A DNA stretch of 39,791 nt, taken from positions 1 to 39,791 of the forward strand of contig PGZG01000001.1 of assembly GCA_002840115.1 (NCBI GenBank). The letters run 5' to 3'. Position 1 is the first letter of the stretch. Each line of letters begins with the position of its first letter. This DNA is from Gammaproteobacteria bacterium HGW-Gammaproteobacteria-14 (GTDB lineage Bacteria > Pseudomonadota > Gammaproteobacteria > Pseudomonadales > Alcanivoracaceae). The notes under the pieces are model-generated. The model did not search any database. It was not told the origin of the DNA and saw only the letters and a program-made list of their open reading frames with translations. This document shows, in pieces, positions 33,182 through 39,791 of the stretch. A program made the position numbers and the translations under genes.

Positions 33182-34141
33182 ATGAATCGCAAGATTACCT
33201 TGCTGCTGGCTGGCTTTTTAGCGCTGTTGATCGCTAACCCGAGCTACGCTTTTTTCAACCTGTTTAACCGGGACTACACCAAAACCAAGTACCCCATCGT
33301 GCTAGCCCACGGCATGGCCGGTTTCGACAATATCGGCCCGCTGGATTACTGGTACCAGATCCCCAATGAGTTGCGCAAAGATGGCGCACGGGTATTTATC
33401 ACTCAGGTATCCTCCTTCGAATCTTCCGAAGTACGTGGCGAGCAACTGCTACGTCAGGTGGAAGAGATTCTCGCCATCACCGGCGCCGCCAAGGTTAATC
33501 TGATTGGCCATAGTCATGGCAACCAGTCGATTCGTTATGTGGCTGGCGTGATTCCGCACCGTATTGCCTCGGCGACATCCGTGGGCGGTCCCACCAAAGG
33601 CTCCACTGCCGCCGACCTGATTATGCAGGCCTCTGAACTACCCGTTATCGGTTCCCCGACCACGAGCCTGCTAACCTCCGTGGTTAATGGTTTTGGCTGG
33701 CTTATTGGTGTTGGCGCCGGGGAAAAGTTGCCTCAGGATTCCTATGCTGGCCTACAGTCACTCACCACCGCTGGCGCGGCTGCTTTCAACGCCAAATTCC
33801 CGGCGGGAGTCCCCACCACCGCCTGCGGTGAAGGTGCCTATAGTGTTAACGGCGTACGCTACTTCTCCTGGAGCGGCACCGGCACCATGACTAACCTGCT
33901 GGACCCGAGCGCCTATGCCATGGCCCTGACCGGCCTCGCGTTCGTCGGCTCCGCAGATTCGCAAAACGATGGTTTGGTGGGCCGTTGCAGCAGCCGTCTT
34001 GGCAAGGTAATCCGCGACAACTATTACATGGACCATCTCGACGAAGTGAACCAGATCCTCGGCCTGGTCAGCATTTTCGAAGCCAATCCGAAATCGGTAT
34101 TCCGCCAGCATGCCAACCGGTTGAAAAAAGCCGGTCTGTAA
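33182..34141 (+). CDS. Secreted triacylglycerol lipase (family I, Pseudomonas LipA type)
   Basis: Extracellular lipase of 319 aa with a signal peptide (about 1-23, ending PSYA). The mature start KTKYPIVLAHGMAGFDNIGP matches Pseudomonas LipA (oxyanion HG at 43-44). Catalytic residues are Ser111 in GHSHG (109-113), Asp263 in SQNDGLVGR and His285 in YMDHLDE. C215 and C269 are placed to form the conserved disulfide. Residue 114 is Asn where relatives have Gly (GHSHGG). GAGGACAG precedes the ATG. The dedicated foldase gene follows, so export by Sec plus a type II system is expected. Confidence 0.95.
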   Translation: MNRKITLLLAGFLALLIANPSYAFFNLFNRDYTKTKYPIVLAHGMAGFDNIGPLDYWYQIPNELRKDGARVFITQVSSFESSEVRGEQLLRQVEEILAITGAAKVNLIGHSHGNQSIRYVAGVIPHRIASATSVGGPTKGSTAADLIMQASELPVIGSPTTSLLTSVVNGFGWLIGVGAGEKLPQDSYAGLQSLTTAGAAAFNAKFPAGVPTTACGEGAYSVNGVRYFSWSGTGTMTNLLDPSAYAMALTGLAFVGSADSQNDGLVGRCSSRLGKVIRDNYYMDHLDEVNQILGLVSIFEANPKSVFRQHANRLKKAGL

Positions 34142-34163
34142 GCAGAAGAAACGCGCGATGCAA

Positions 34164-34189
34164 ACAGGGCGCCCGCAAGGGCGCCCTGT
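34164..34189 (+). terminator. Hairpin between lipase and foldase genes (possible attenuator)
   Basis: ACAGGGCGCC and GGCGCCCTGT form a perfect 10-bp stem with the 6-base loop CGCAAG, 22 bases after the lipase stop and 37 bases before the foldase ATG. The following CATTTAC is a poor T tract, so partial termination or mRNA protection is more likely than a full stop. It could set the ratio of lipase to foldase. Confidence 0.6.
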
Positions 34190-34226
34190 CATTTACACTG
34201 TCCGCAAACAACAACAGAGCCGCTCC

Positions 34227-35273
34227 ATGCCACGCACTCGCTATCTTATCGCCACGCTAGCCATCACCTTTGTCGCCATGACCGCATTGATGATCTGGTG
34301 GCAGCTGCCCAACGAACAACAGCAACCGACTGCCGCGCAAGCGGCTGCTGGCGAGAGTGCAAAAAGAAAAACCACGCTTTCCGCCGCAATCATTACCGCC
34401 AGCAAGACTGCCGACAGCGGCCAACAGTTTGTCTCCGGCCTCGAAAACCTGCCCGCTTCCCTGCACGACACGGAGGTCGACGGCGGTTTTGAGCTGGATG
34501 CGGATGGCAACCTGATCATCACCCATCGTATCCGTCAGCTATTCGATTATTTTCTTTCTACTCAGGGAGAGGAGACTCTACCGACCATCGTTCAGCGCCT
34601 GCGCGCATACATCCACAACACTTTGTCCGGCAATGCTGCCGCTGAAGCTGAACAATTGCTGGAAAGCTATATTGGCTATCTCGATGATGTCGCCGCTCTG
34701 GATTCGCCAGTGACACCAGGGCAAGCCATTGATCCGGCGCAACTGCGCATGCAGAAAGAACAGCTCGCAGCAGTTCGCGCCAGCCGCTTTGATGCCATTA
34801 CCAACGATGCTTTTTTTGCTGAAGAAGAGGCCTACGACCACTACACCCTGTCGCGACTGGAAGTGATGCAGGATAAAAACCTGAGCGCTGACGAACGCGC
34901 CAGCCGGCTTGCCGCACTGGAAAGCCAGCTGCCGCCCGATCTGCAGGAGTCAATGCGCGATATCACCCGTTATCAGGACCTCCAGACACTGACACAGGAG
35001 TGGCAGGAAACCGATGGCAACGCCGCTAGCCTGCAGCAGATGCGGGAAAATCTGGTAGGCCATGAGGCCGCGGAGCGACTGGCAAAGCTTGACCAGGAGC
35101 GGGCGGAGTGGCAGCGGCGGGTCGATAGCTGGCTGCGGGAGCGGCAAGTGATTCTGTCAAATGCTGGCATCAGCGACGCGGACAAGGAACGGCAGATTGA
35201 TGCTGCGCGCGGCAGGCTGTTTAACGAGCAGGAGCAGATACGGATCAGGTCATTAGAGTCGGCAAACCGCTGA
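34227..35273 (+). CDS. Lipase-specific foldase (lipase chaperone LifO family)
   Basis: Membrane-anchored steric chaperone that folds the upstream lipase in the periplasm; 348 aa from the ATG at 34227. It has an N-terminal transmembrane anchor (about 5-26, YLIATLAITFVAMTALMIWW), a variable Ala/Gln-rich linker, and the family signature RxxFDY(F/C)LSA seen as R103-QLFDYFLST at 103-112 (Thr replaces the final Ala). The rest is helical and highly charged, the headlamp-like mini-domains of Lif proteins. An earlier in-frame start at 34158 would include the intergenic hairpin and is rejected. It pairs with the lipase gene upstream. Confidence 0.93.
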   Translation: MPRTRYLIATLAITFVAMTALMIWWQLPNEQQQPTAAQAAAGESAKRKTTLSAAIITASKTADSGQQFVSGLENLPASLHDTEVDGGFELDADGNLIITHRIRQLFDYFLSTQGEETLPTIVQRLRAYIHNTLSGNAAAEAEQLLESYIGYLDDVAALDSPVTPGQAIDPAQLRMQKEQLAAVRASRFDAITNDAFFAEEEAYDHYTLSRLEVMQDKNLSADERASRLAALESQLPPDLQESMRDITRYQDLQTLTQEWQETDGNAASLQQMRENLVGHEAAERLAKLDQERAEWQRRVDSWLRERQVILSNAGISDADKERQIDAARGRLFNEQEQIRIRSLESANR

Positions 35274-35315
35274 TCTGTAAGGGGCTGTCCATATCGCACC
35301 TTATCCATTAGGCTT

Positions 35316-35344
35316 GAGGTTCCCAGAGAATCGCAGAGAACCTC
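35316..35344. promoter_or_regulatory. Putative operator of the toxin-antitoxin pair
   Basis: GAGGTTC (35316-35322) and GAACCTC (35338-35344) form an inverted repeat ending at the antitoxin ATG. Between them CAGAGAA is repeated 10 bases apart (35324-35330, 35334-35340), one helical turn. Ribbon-helix-helix antitoxins usually bind such sites to autoregulate. Confidence 0.5.
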
Positions 35345-35593
35345 ATGACACTGAAAGCCACCTCAGTCCGGCTGGACGACGAGACGCTGGCCCGCATAGG
35401 CCAGATGGCCGACGCCATGGACAGACCCCGCGCATGGCTGATGGCCGAAGCCATCAAGCAATATGTAGCCCGTGAGGAATGGTTTGTCCGTGAAGTGGAA
35501 AAAGGCATAAAAGCCGCGGATGAAGGGCGCCTGATCGACCACGCAGACGTTCGGGCCAAGTGGGAGGCCAGGCGTGCAGCTCAAATGGACTGA
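35345..35593 (+). CDS. CopG/ParD-type ribbon-helix-helix antitoxin
   Basis: Protein of 82 aa with an N-terminal ribbon-helix-helix domain: the beta strand ATSVRLDDETLARI (about 5-18) followed by helices including RPRAWLMAEAIKQYVAREEW (about 27-46, with the conserved R-x-W-L-M-x-E-A-I). The C-terminal half (about 47-82) is charged and probably wraps the toxin. The toxin gene overlaps its 3' end by 20 bases, the usual type II order antitoxin then toxin. Autorepression at the inverted repeat just upstream is expected. Confidence 0.9.
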   Translation: MTLKATSVRLDDETLARIGQMADAMDRPRAWLMAEAIKQYVAREEWFVREVEKGIKAADEGRLIDHADVRAKWEARRAAQMD

Positions 35594-35870
35594 CCTCGCA
35601 AGCAACGACCTGGATACCATCGAAGCCCATATCGCCCAGCAAAACAGCCCCACAGTTGCCATCAATGTTGTGATGAGAATCATCGATAGCGCTTCTTTGA
35701 TCCTGCCTGATCATCCCGGAGCCGGACGTCAGGGGCGACTGAAAAATACCCGGGAGCTGGTGATCGATGGCATCCCGTTTATCGTGATCTACCGAGAGAT
35801 TTTCAGCAAAGGCTGCATAGAAATATTGCGTGTACTTCACGACTCACAGCAATGGCCGACTACCCAGTAG
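35574..35870 (+). CDS. RelE/ParE-family toxin
   Basis: Toxin of 98 aa from a GTG at 35574 (MQLKWTDLASNDLDTIEAHIAQ). It has the ParE-like pattern: N-terminal beta strand then two helices (about 8-45), HPGAGRQGRLKNTRELVIDGIPFIVIYRE (about 55-82, split around the ELVIDG strand), and a final strand IEILRVLHDSQQWP. The RVLH-x-xQ-x-WP ending is typical of ParE. Gyrase inhibition is the known activity of ParE; this protein's target is inferred. It overlaps the antitoxin gene by 20 bases, so production is coupled. Confidence 0.9.
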   Translation: MQLKWTDLASNDLDTIEAHIAQQNSPTVAINVVMRIIDSASLILPDHPGAGRQGRLKNTRELVIDGIPFIVIYREIFSKGCIEILRVLHDSQQWPTTQ

Positions 35871-35929
35871 AACTGCTTTTGCCCTGACAAGCTGATCTCA
35901 TCGGTAAAGCTCCAGATGACGACCCTAGA

Positions 35930-36826
35930 CTAGGCTGACAACACCTTCTTCAAAAACGCCAACTGGTCGGTAATAGTCTTCTCCCGATCCTCTCCCTGAT
36001 AAATATCGAAGTGCCCCATCTCGTAGCGACGCACTTCCGCCTGTTTCATTTTTTTCGCGGCTTTTTCCGCGGCAGCCACCGGCGCCACGGTATCTTTTTC
36101 GCAAATCAGGATCAGGGCGGGACAGTTGACCTTGTGGGCTTCACTCACCGGGCGGAAGGTCATCAGCATGGTGGAAATTCGTGCAGCCACTTTATTCGGC
36201 ACACCCTCAGGGATCAGCGCCAGATAACCGTCGTAACAATCCTCCGCCGTCATGGCCGCCACGTCGCCGGGACGGCCCGCAGAGGCGATGTAGTGGGGAG
36301 ACATACCGAGCAGAGCGCGACCAACATCCAGCGAACCGTGGGCGCTCAATTTCATGACATGGGTGATACCGGCATAGCGAATCACTTCAAATACGGAGGC
36401 CAAACCATCCATCATCGGGCACTGGGCAATGATGGCCTGCACATTGCCATCGCGAGCTGCGGCCACGGTAACAAGACCACCACCAAACGAGGTACCCCAC
36501 AACGCAATAGCACCAGACTTGATGCCATCCAGCGTGCGCACAAAAGCGATGGCCGATAACCAGTCTTCCACTTACCGCGATGGCATCAGCAGTTGACGCG
36601 GCTCGCCACCGCTGGCACCGAAGTGACGATAGTCGAACATAAAGGCCGCGTAACCGGCATTGGCAAACGCCTCGGCAAAAGGCGCAATGCCACATTCACG
36701 GGTGGCGGCAAAACCATGACCCATAATCACGCAGGGCACCGGACCTTTAGCGTCCGATGGCATATACAGGTAGCCCTTGCAGGTGATGCCATGGCTGGTG
36801 AAAGCAAGATCGGTGCGCGTGAACAT
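35930..36826 (-). pseudogene. Alpha/beta hydrolase gene with an in-frame TAA
   Basis: Reading from the ATG at 36826 (AAAGGAG upstream), the frame encodes a hydrolase of about 298 codons. It is interrupted at codon 85 by TAA (36572-36574), which sits where the family pattern (R-Q-x-E-D-W) would have Gln, so CAA to TAA is the simplest cause. The frame is not shifted. All key parts are otherwise intact: MGHGFAATRE oxyanion segment before the stop; GTSFGGG nucleophile elbow, CEKDTVAP acid and MGHFD histidine after it. A GTG directly follows the stop and could restart translation, but I see no ribosome-binding site. A sequencing error cannot be excluded. It lies 11 bases after cysQ. Confidence 0.8.
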
Positions 36827-36837
36827 AAGGTACTCCT

Positions 36838-37650
36838 TTACAAAACCGGGCTGAGGAATTTCCAGCTGTCGACGCCAGCGCCGAGCACCAGGAAATGCGG
36901 GTTGAGAATATCCTGCTTGTTGTACTGCAATGGCTCGAAGGACGTATTGACCACGGTGCCACCGGCAGCGCGCACCACGGCATCGGCGGCGGCGGTGTCC
37001 CACTCACAGGTGGGGGCAAGGCGCGGATAAATATCGGCACGACCTTCTGCCACCAGACACAGCTTTAGCGATGAGCCCATGCTGGTAAGCTCCACTGCAC
37101 CGATCTCCTTGTTAATCAGCTCTTCGAGCACACCAATGGTGTCGGTGCCATGGCTGCGGCTGGCCACCATCACCACCGGTGATGCAACCGACCGGCGCAC
37201 CTGAATCGGCTGTCGACCTTCGGCGGTTTCCTTGAAGGCGCCAATACCATCGCCACCCAGATACGTCATTTCCAGCACCGGCACATGCACTACGCCCAGC
37301 ACCGGCACACCGTTTTCGATCAGGGCAATATTGACGGTGAACTCGCCATTGCGCTTGATAAACTCCTTGGTGCCGTCGAGTGGGTCCACCAACCAGTAGC
37401 GCTGCCAATCGCGGCGCATTTCCCAGGTGATGCCTTCTGATTCTTCCGAGTGCACCGGAATTTCGGGGGTTAGCTGGGCCAGCCCTTTCACGATCAGGTT
37501 ATGGGCGGCAAGATCGGCGGCGGTCAGCGGGGAATTGTCCCCTTTGCGCTCGATATCAAAGTCGGCGCTGTGATACACCTGAAGAATCGCATCACCGGCG
37601 CGGCGAGCAATATCGGCAACGGAATCCAGCAGGGTCTGATGGTCAGTCAT
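36838..37650 (-). CDS. cysQ: 3'(2'),5'-bisphosphate nucleotidase CysQ
   Basis: Hydrolyses 3'-phosphoadenosine 5'-phosphate to AMP, removing a by-product of sulfate assimilation. It is 270 aa from the ATG at 37650 (AAAGGACAG upstream); the longer frame to 37845 overlaps the divergent yrfG gene and is rejected. Inositol-monophosphatase-fold metal motifs are visible: HSEESEG, WLVDPLDGTKEFIKRNGEFTVNIAL (about 85-109, split around DGTKEF) and CEWDTAAADAVVRAAGG (about 222-238). The hydrolase pseudogene follows 11 bases downstream. In Pseudomonas relatives nudE often adjoins these genes; none is seen here. Confidence 0.95.
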   Translation of the reverse strand: MTDHQTLLDSVADIARRAGDAILQVYHSADFDIERKGDNSPLTAADLAAHNLIVKGLAQLTPEIPVHSEESEGITWEMRRDWQRYWLVDPLDGTKEFIKRNGEFTVNIALIENGVPVLGVVHVPVLEMTYLGGDGIGAFKETAEGRQPIQVRRSVASPVVMVASRSHGTDTIGVLEELINKEIGAVELTSMGSSLKLCLVAEGRADIYPRLAPTCEWDTAAADAVVRAAGGTVVNTSFEPLQYNKQDILNPHFLVLGAGVDSWKFLSPVL

Positions 37651-37720
37651 GATCTGTCCTTTCTGATGCGGCATACTGTAGGGCCGACAGATTACCGCCT
37701 GACGAAGGCAATGGGAAAAA

Positions 37721-38419
37721 ATGATCGCCTGGAATGATATCGACACCGTACTACTGGATATGGATGGCACCCTGCTGGACCTCGCCTTCGATAACTGGTT
37801 CTGGCAGCAAGTCGTGCCGCAGAAGTACGCCGAGACCAAAGGCATTCCCGACGATCAGGCCCACCGCCTGATCAAGGAATGGATCGACCGGCATCAGGGC
37901 ACCCTGAACTGGTACTGCCTGGACTTCTGGTCAGCGGAGTTGGGGCTTGATATCGCAGGCCTGAAACGTGAAGTCGGTGATCGTGTTTGCTATCGCCCCG
38001 GCGCAGAGGCGTTTTTGCAGGCGCTACGCAACAGCGGCCGCCAGATTGTGATGGTCACCAATGCCCACCCGGATGCGCTGGCGGTAAAGAAAACCCATAC
38101 CGGCCTTGAGCAGTATTTTGATCAACTGATTACCAGCCACGAACTCGGCTCCGCCAAAGAGTCCGCGCCTTTCTGGGAGGCTCTGCAAGGCCGACTGCCC
38201 TTCGATCGTCAACGTAGCATACTGGTGGACGATTCCCTGCCGGTGCTGCAGGCCGGTCATGATTACGGGGTTGGCCACCTGTGGAGCATTCTCCACCCGG
38301 ACTCCACCCTGCCACCACGCCCGCACACCAATCCATTCCCCGCCATTGATCAGTTTGCCCATGTGACGCCGGGCCTTGTTATGCCCACCGCCGCGTCAGC
38401 CAGAGCACACAACGAATGA
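37721..38419 (+). CDS. yrfG: HAD-family GMP/IMP nucleotidase (YrfG)
   Basis: HAD-superfamily phosphatase of 232 aa that closely follows E. coli YrfG. The nucleophile motif is LLDMDGTLLDLAFDN (D13 nucleophile, D15 acid), followed by TLNWYCLDFWS, then motif II TNAHP and motif IV LVDDS. It dephosphorylates GMP/IMP in E. coli; the same activity is inferred. Its stop overlaps the hslR ATG by 4 bases (ATGA), and hslO follows, giving the conserved yrfG-hslR-hslO cluster. cysQ is divergent, with 70 bases between. Confidence 0.93.
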   Translation: MIAWNDIDTVLLDMDGTLLDLAFDNWFWQQVVPQKYAETKGIPDDQAHRLIKEWIDRHQGTLNWYCLDFWSAELGLDIAGLKREVGDRVCYRPGAEAFLQALRNSGRQIVMVTNAHPDALAVKKTHTGLEQYFDQLITSHELGSAKESAPFWEALQGRLPFDRQRSILVDDSLPVLQAGHDYGVGHLWSILHPDSTLPPRPHTNPFPAIDQFAHVTPGLVMPTAASARAHNE

Positions 38420-38802
38420 GTGACACCAACCGGGAAGTCCGGCTCGACAAGTGGCTATGGGCCGCTCGCTTCTACAAGACCCGCAGTATTGCCCGGGACA
38501 TGATTGATGGTGGCAAGGTGCAAGTGGATGGCCAGCGTGGCCGACCCGCCAAGGCCATCAAGGTTGGCATGCTGGTAACGCTACGGCAGGGCCATGATCT
38601 GCGCGAAGTGGAAGTGCTGGCGGTGTCGGACCAACGCGGCGGCGCACCGCAAGCGGCCACCCTGTACCGGGAAACCGACGCCAGTATCAGCGCCCGGGAA
38701 CAGGCTGCCGCCAACCGCAGGCTGGTCAGCTCCGGGCCAGACCATCGGCCGGATAAAAAAGACCGGCGAGCCATCGACAAATTTCGCCGCAATCAACTGT
38801 AG
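38416..38802 (+). CDS. hslR: Heat-shock ribosome-associated protein HslR (Hsp15)
   Basis: S4-domain RNA-binding protein (128 aa) that binds stalled 50S subunits carrying nascent peptidyl-tRNA. The S4 pattern is clear at the N-terminus: VRLDKWLWAARFYKTRS then GGKVQVDGQ (about 8-42). The C-terminal tail is basic (RRLVSSGPDHRPDKKDRRAIDKFRR). It is translationally coupled to yrfG upstream and followed after 29 bases by hslO, the heat-shock redox chaperone, the arrangement found in E. coli. Confidence 0.95.
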   Translation: MSDTNREVRLDKWLWAARFYKTRSIARDMIDGGKVQVDGQRGRPAKAIKVGMLVTLRQGHDLREVEVLAVSDQRGGAPQAATLYRETDASISAREQAAANRRLVSSGPDHRPDKKDRRAIDKFRRNQL

Positions 38803-38831
38803 AATGCCCGCCCGTATCACCGGAGGCTCCC

Positions 38832-39692
38832 ATGTCACAGCACGACCAACGCCAGCGTTTTTTATTTCCTGACTCCGATATTCGCGGTGAGATTGTCCGC
38901 CTGGAAAGCAGCCTGATCCCGGTGCTGAACGCACGCGCCTATCCGCTGGACGTACAGAGCCTGCTGTCAGAAAGCCTGGCCGCCGTGGTGCTAATGGCTG
39001 GCACGCTGAAATTCGAAGGGCGTCTCAGCCTGCAGGCACAGGGCAACGGCCGAGTCAGCCTGCTGGTGGCGGAAAGCACCCATGATGGCGGCATCCGGGG
39101 GCTGGCACGCCACAGCGATGGCGAGGCAGATCAGCTGGAGCCGAGCTCACTACTCGGCGAAGACGGGATTATGGCGATCACTATCCGGCCGGAGCGAGGC
39201 AGCCAGTATCAGGGCGTGATCCCGCTGGAGGGGTTAACGCTGGCGGCCTGTCTGGAGGGCTACTTCGAGCAATCGGAACAGTTGCCGACCCGGCTCTGGC
39301 TGGCCGCCGGCAATGGTCGGGCTGCGGGTCTGCTACTACAGCGCCTGCCGGATCAGGTTGCAGACCGGGACGACAATGCCGCCGTCTGGCAGCATGTGCA
39401 AACTCTGGCGGACACCCTGACACTGGAGGAACTGCTGGATTTGCCGGAGGAAACGGTACTGTATCGACTGTTCCATGAAACGCCGCCAGAGGTCACTGCC
39501 CCGCAACCGCTGCGTTTCCACTGCACCTGCTCCCGGGAAAAGGTCGCCAGTACCCTGATGTCACTGGGGCGGGTGGAGCTGCAGGCGATTCTCGACGAGC
39601 AGGGCAGTGCCACCATCAGTTGCGACTTTTGCGCCAGCGAAACCCATTTTGACGCCGTGGATCTCGACCAACTGATCCACCAACTGAACTAA
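38832..39692 (+). CDS. hslO: Redox-regulated chaperone Hsp33
   Basis: Cytosolic holdase activated by oxidation. The 286-aa protein has the usual length and the four zinc-ligand cysteines in the C-terminal redox switch: CxC in FHCTCSREKV and CxxC in SCDFCASE (about 230-270). The N-terminal domain shows FEGRLSLQAQGNGRVSLLVAE (about 57-77, split around QAQGNG) and GYFEQSEQLPTRLWLA. It is the last gene of yrfG-hslR-hslO. Its stop codon (39690-39692, within CTAA) is followed immediately by a MITE copy. Confidence 0.97.
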   Translation: MSQHDQRQRFLFPDSDIRGEIVRLESSLIPVLNARAYPLDVQSLLSESLAAVVLMAGTLKFEGRLSLQAQGNGRVSLLVAESTHDGGIRGLARHSDGEADQLEPSSLLGEDGIMAITIRPERGSQYQGVIPLEGLTLAACLEGYFEQSEQLPTRLWLAAGNGRAAGLLLQRLPDQVADRDDNAAVWQHVQTLADTLTLEELLDLPEETVLYRLFHETPPEVTAPQPLRFHCTCSREKVASTLMSLGRVELQAILDEQGSATISCDFCASETHFDAVDLDQLIHQLN

Positions 39693-39791
39693 GGCACCTC
39701 TGAATAACTCCTTGGGGTCTCTGGCGTTCAGGCTGGCTCGCAATCAAGGCGTGGTTTTGAAGGCATGCGTCGGCCTGTCGAAAAACCATAA
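39693..39791. mobile_element. Second copy of the MITE (partial, runs off window)
   Basis: The first 99 bases match the start of the 16676-16937 element with four differences (cttggggt for cttagggt, one C for T near 39732, and two changes near 39774-39777). It begins GGCACCTCTGAATAACTCC directly after CTAA, the hslO stop. The right end lies outside the window. Confidence 0.85.

Overview
The window looks like the chromosome of a gammaproteobacterium related to Pseudomonas and Alcanivorax-type marine bacteria. Base composition is moderately GC-rich. The gene neighbourhoods glnA/ntrBC, trmL-secB-grxC-rhodanese, envC-ctp-deacetylase, hisBHAF, asmA-mutY-yggX and yrfG-hslR-hslO are, from memory, typical of that group. 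An Alcanivoracaceae-like host is my best guess, from gene order and the mix of lipase/foldase, desaturase and DUF2236 oxygenase genes; it is not proven by a marker gene.

Layout. 1-5.0 kb, minus strand: nitrogen control (ntrC, cut by the window edge; ntrB; a DUF4124 envelope protein; glnA). Readable NtrC operators and sigma-54 promoters lie in front of both glnA and ntrB. 5.1-8.2 kb, minus: a three-gene cassette of retropepsin-like protease, inactive transglutaminase with a membrane domain, and ATP-grasp glutamate-ligase-like enzyme. 8.4-12.0 kb: typA and trmL (plus) facing secB-grxC-rhodanese (minus). 12.1-15.4 kb, plus: envC, S41 protease and divergent polysaccharide deacetylase, a cell-envelope set. 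15.4-17.0 kb: a fatty-acid desaturase and a MITE-like element. 17.0-19.9 kb, minus: hisB-hisH-hisA-hisF. 20.0-22.3 kb: a PanZ-like GNAT protein and an orphan 7TMR-DISM histidine kinase. 22.5-25.8 kb, plus: asmA-mutY. 25.9-28.3 kb: an accessory stretch (DUF2236 oxygenase, NTF2-like protein, unknown protein) lying between mutY and an inverted yggX/tRNA-Phe block. 29-33 kb: a second inverted-repeat element just upstream of a sigma-32 promoter for htpG, then a DUF2798/SLC13 transporter pair. 33.2-35.3 kb: secreted lipase and its foldase, separated by a hairpin. 35.3-35.9 kb: a ParDE-type toxin-antitoxin pair. 35.9-39.7 kb: an alpha/beta hydrolase gene broken by an in-frame TAA, cysQ, and yrfG-hslR-hslO. 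A second copy of the MITE starts directly after the hslO stop codon and runs off the window.

Most of the window is ordinary core genome. I see no clear new multi-gene system. The parts most worth checking are the paired NtrC/sigma-54 control regions, the MITE family with YTAR-like flanks seated on stop codons, the inverted-repeat element beside the htpG heat-shock promoter, the protease/transglutaminase/ligase cassette, and the disrupted hydrolase.
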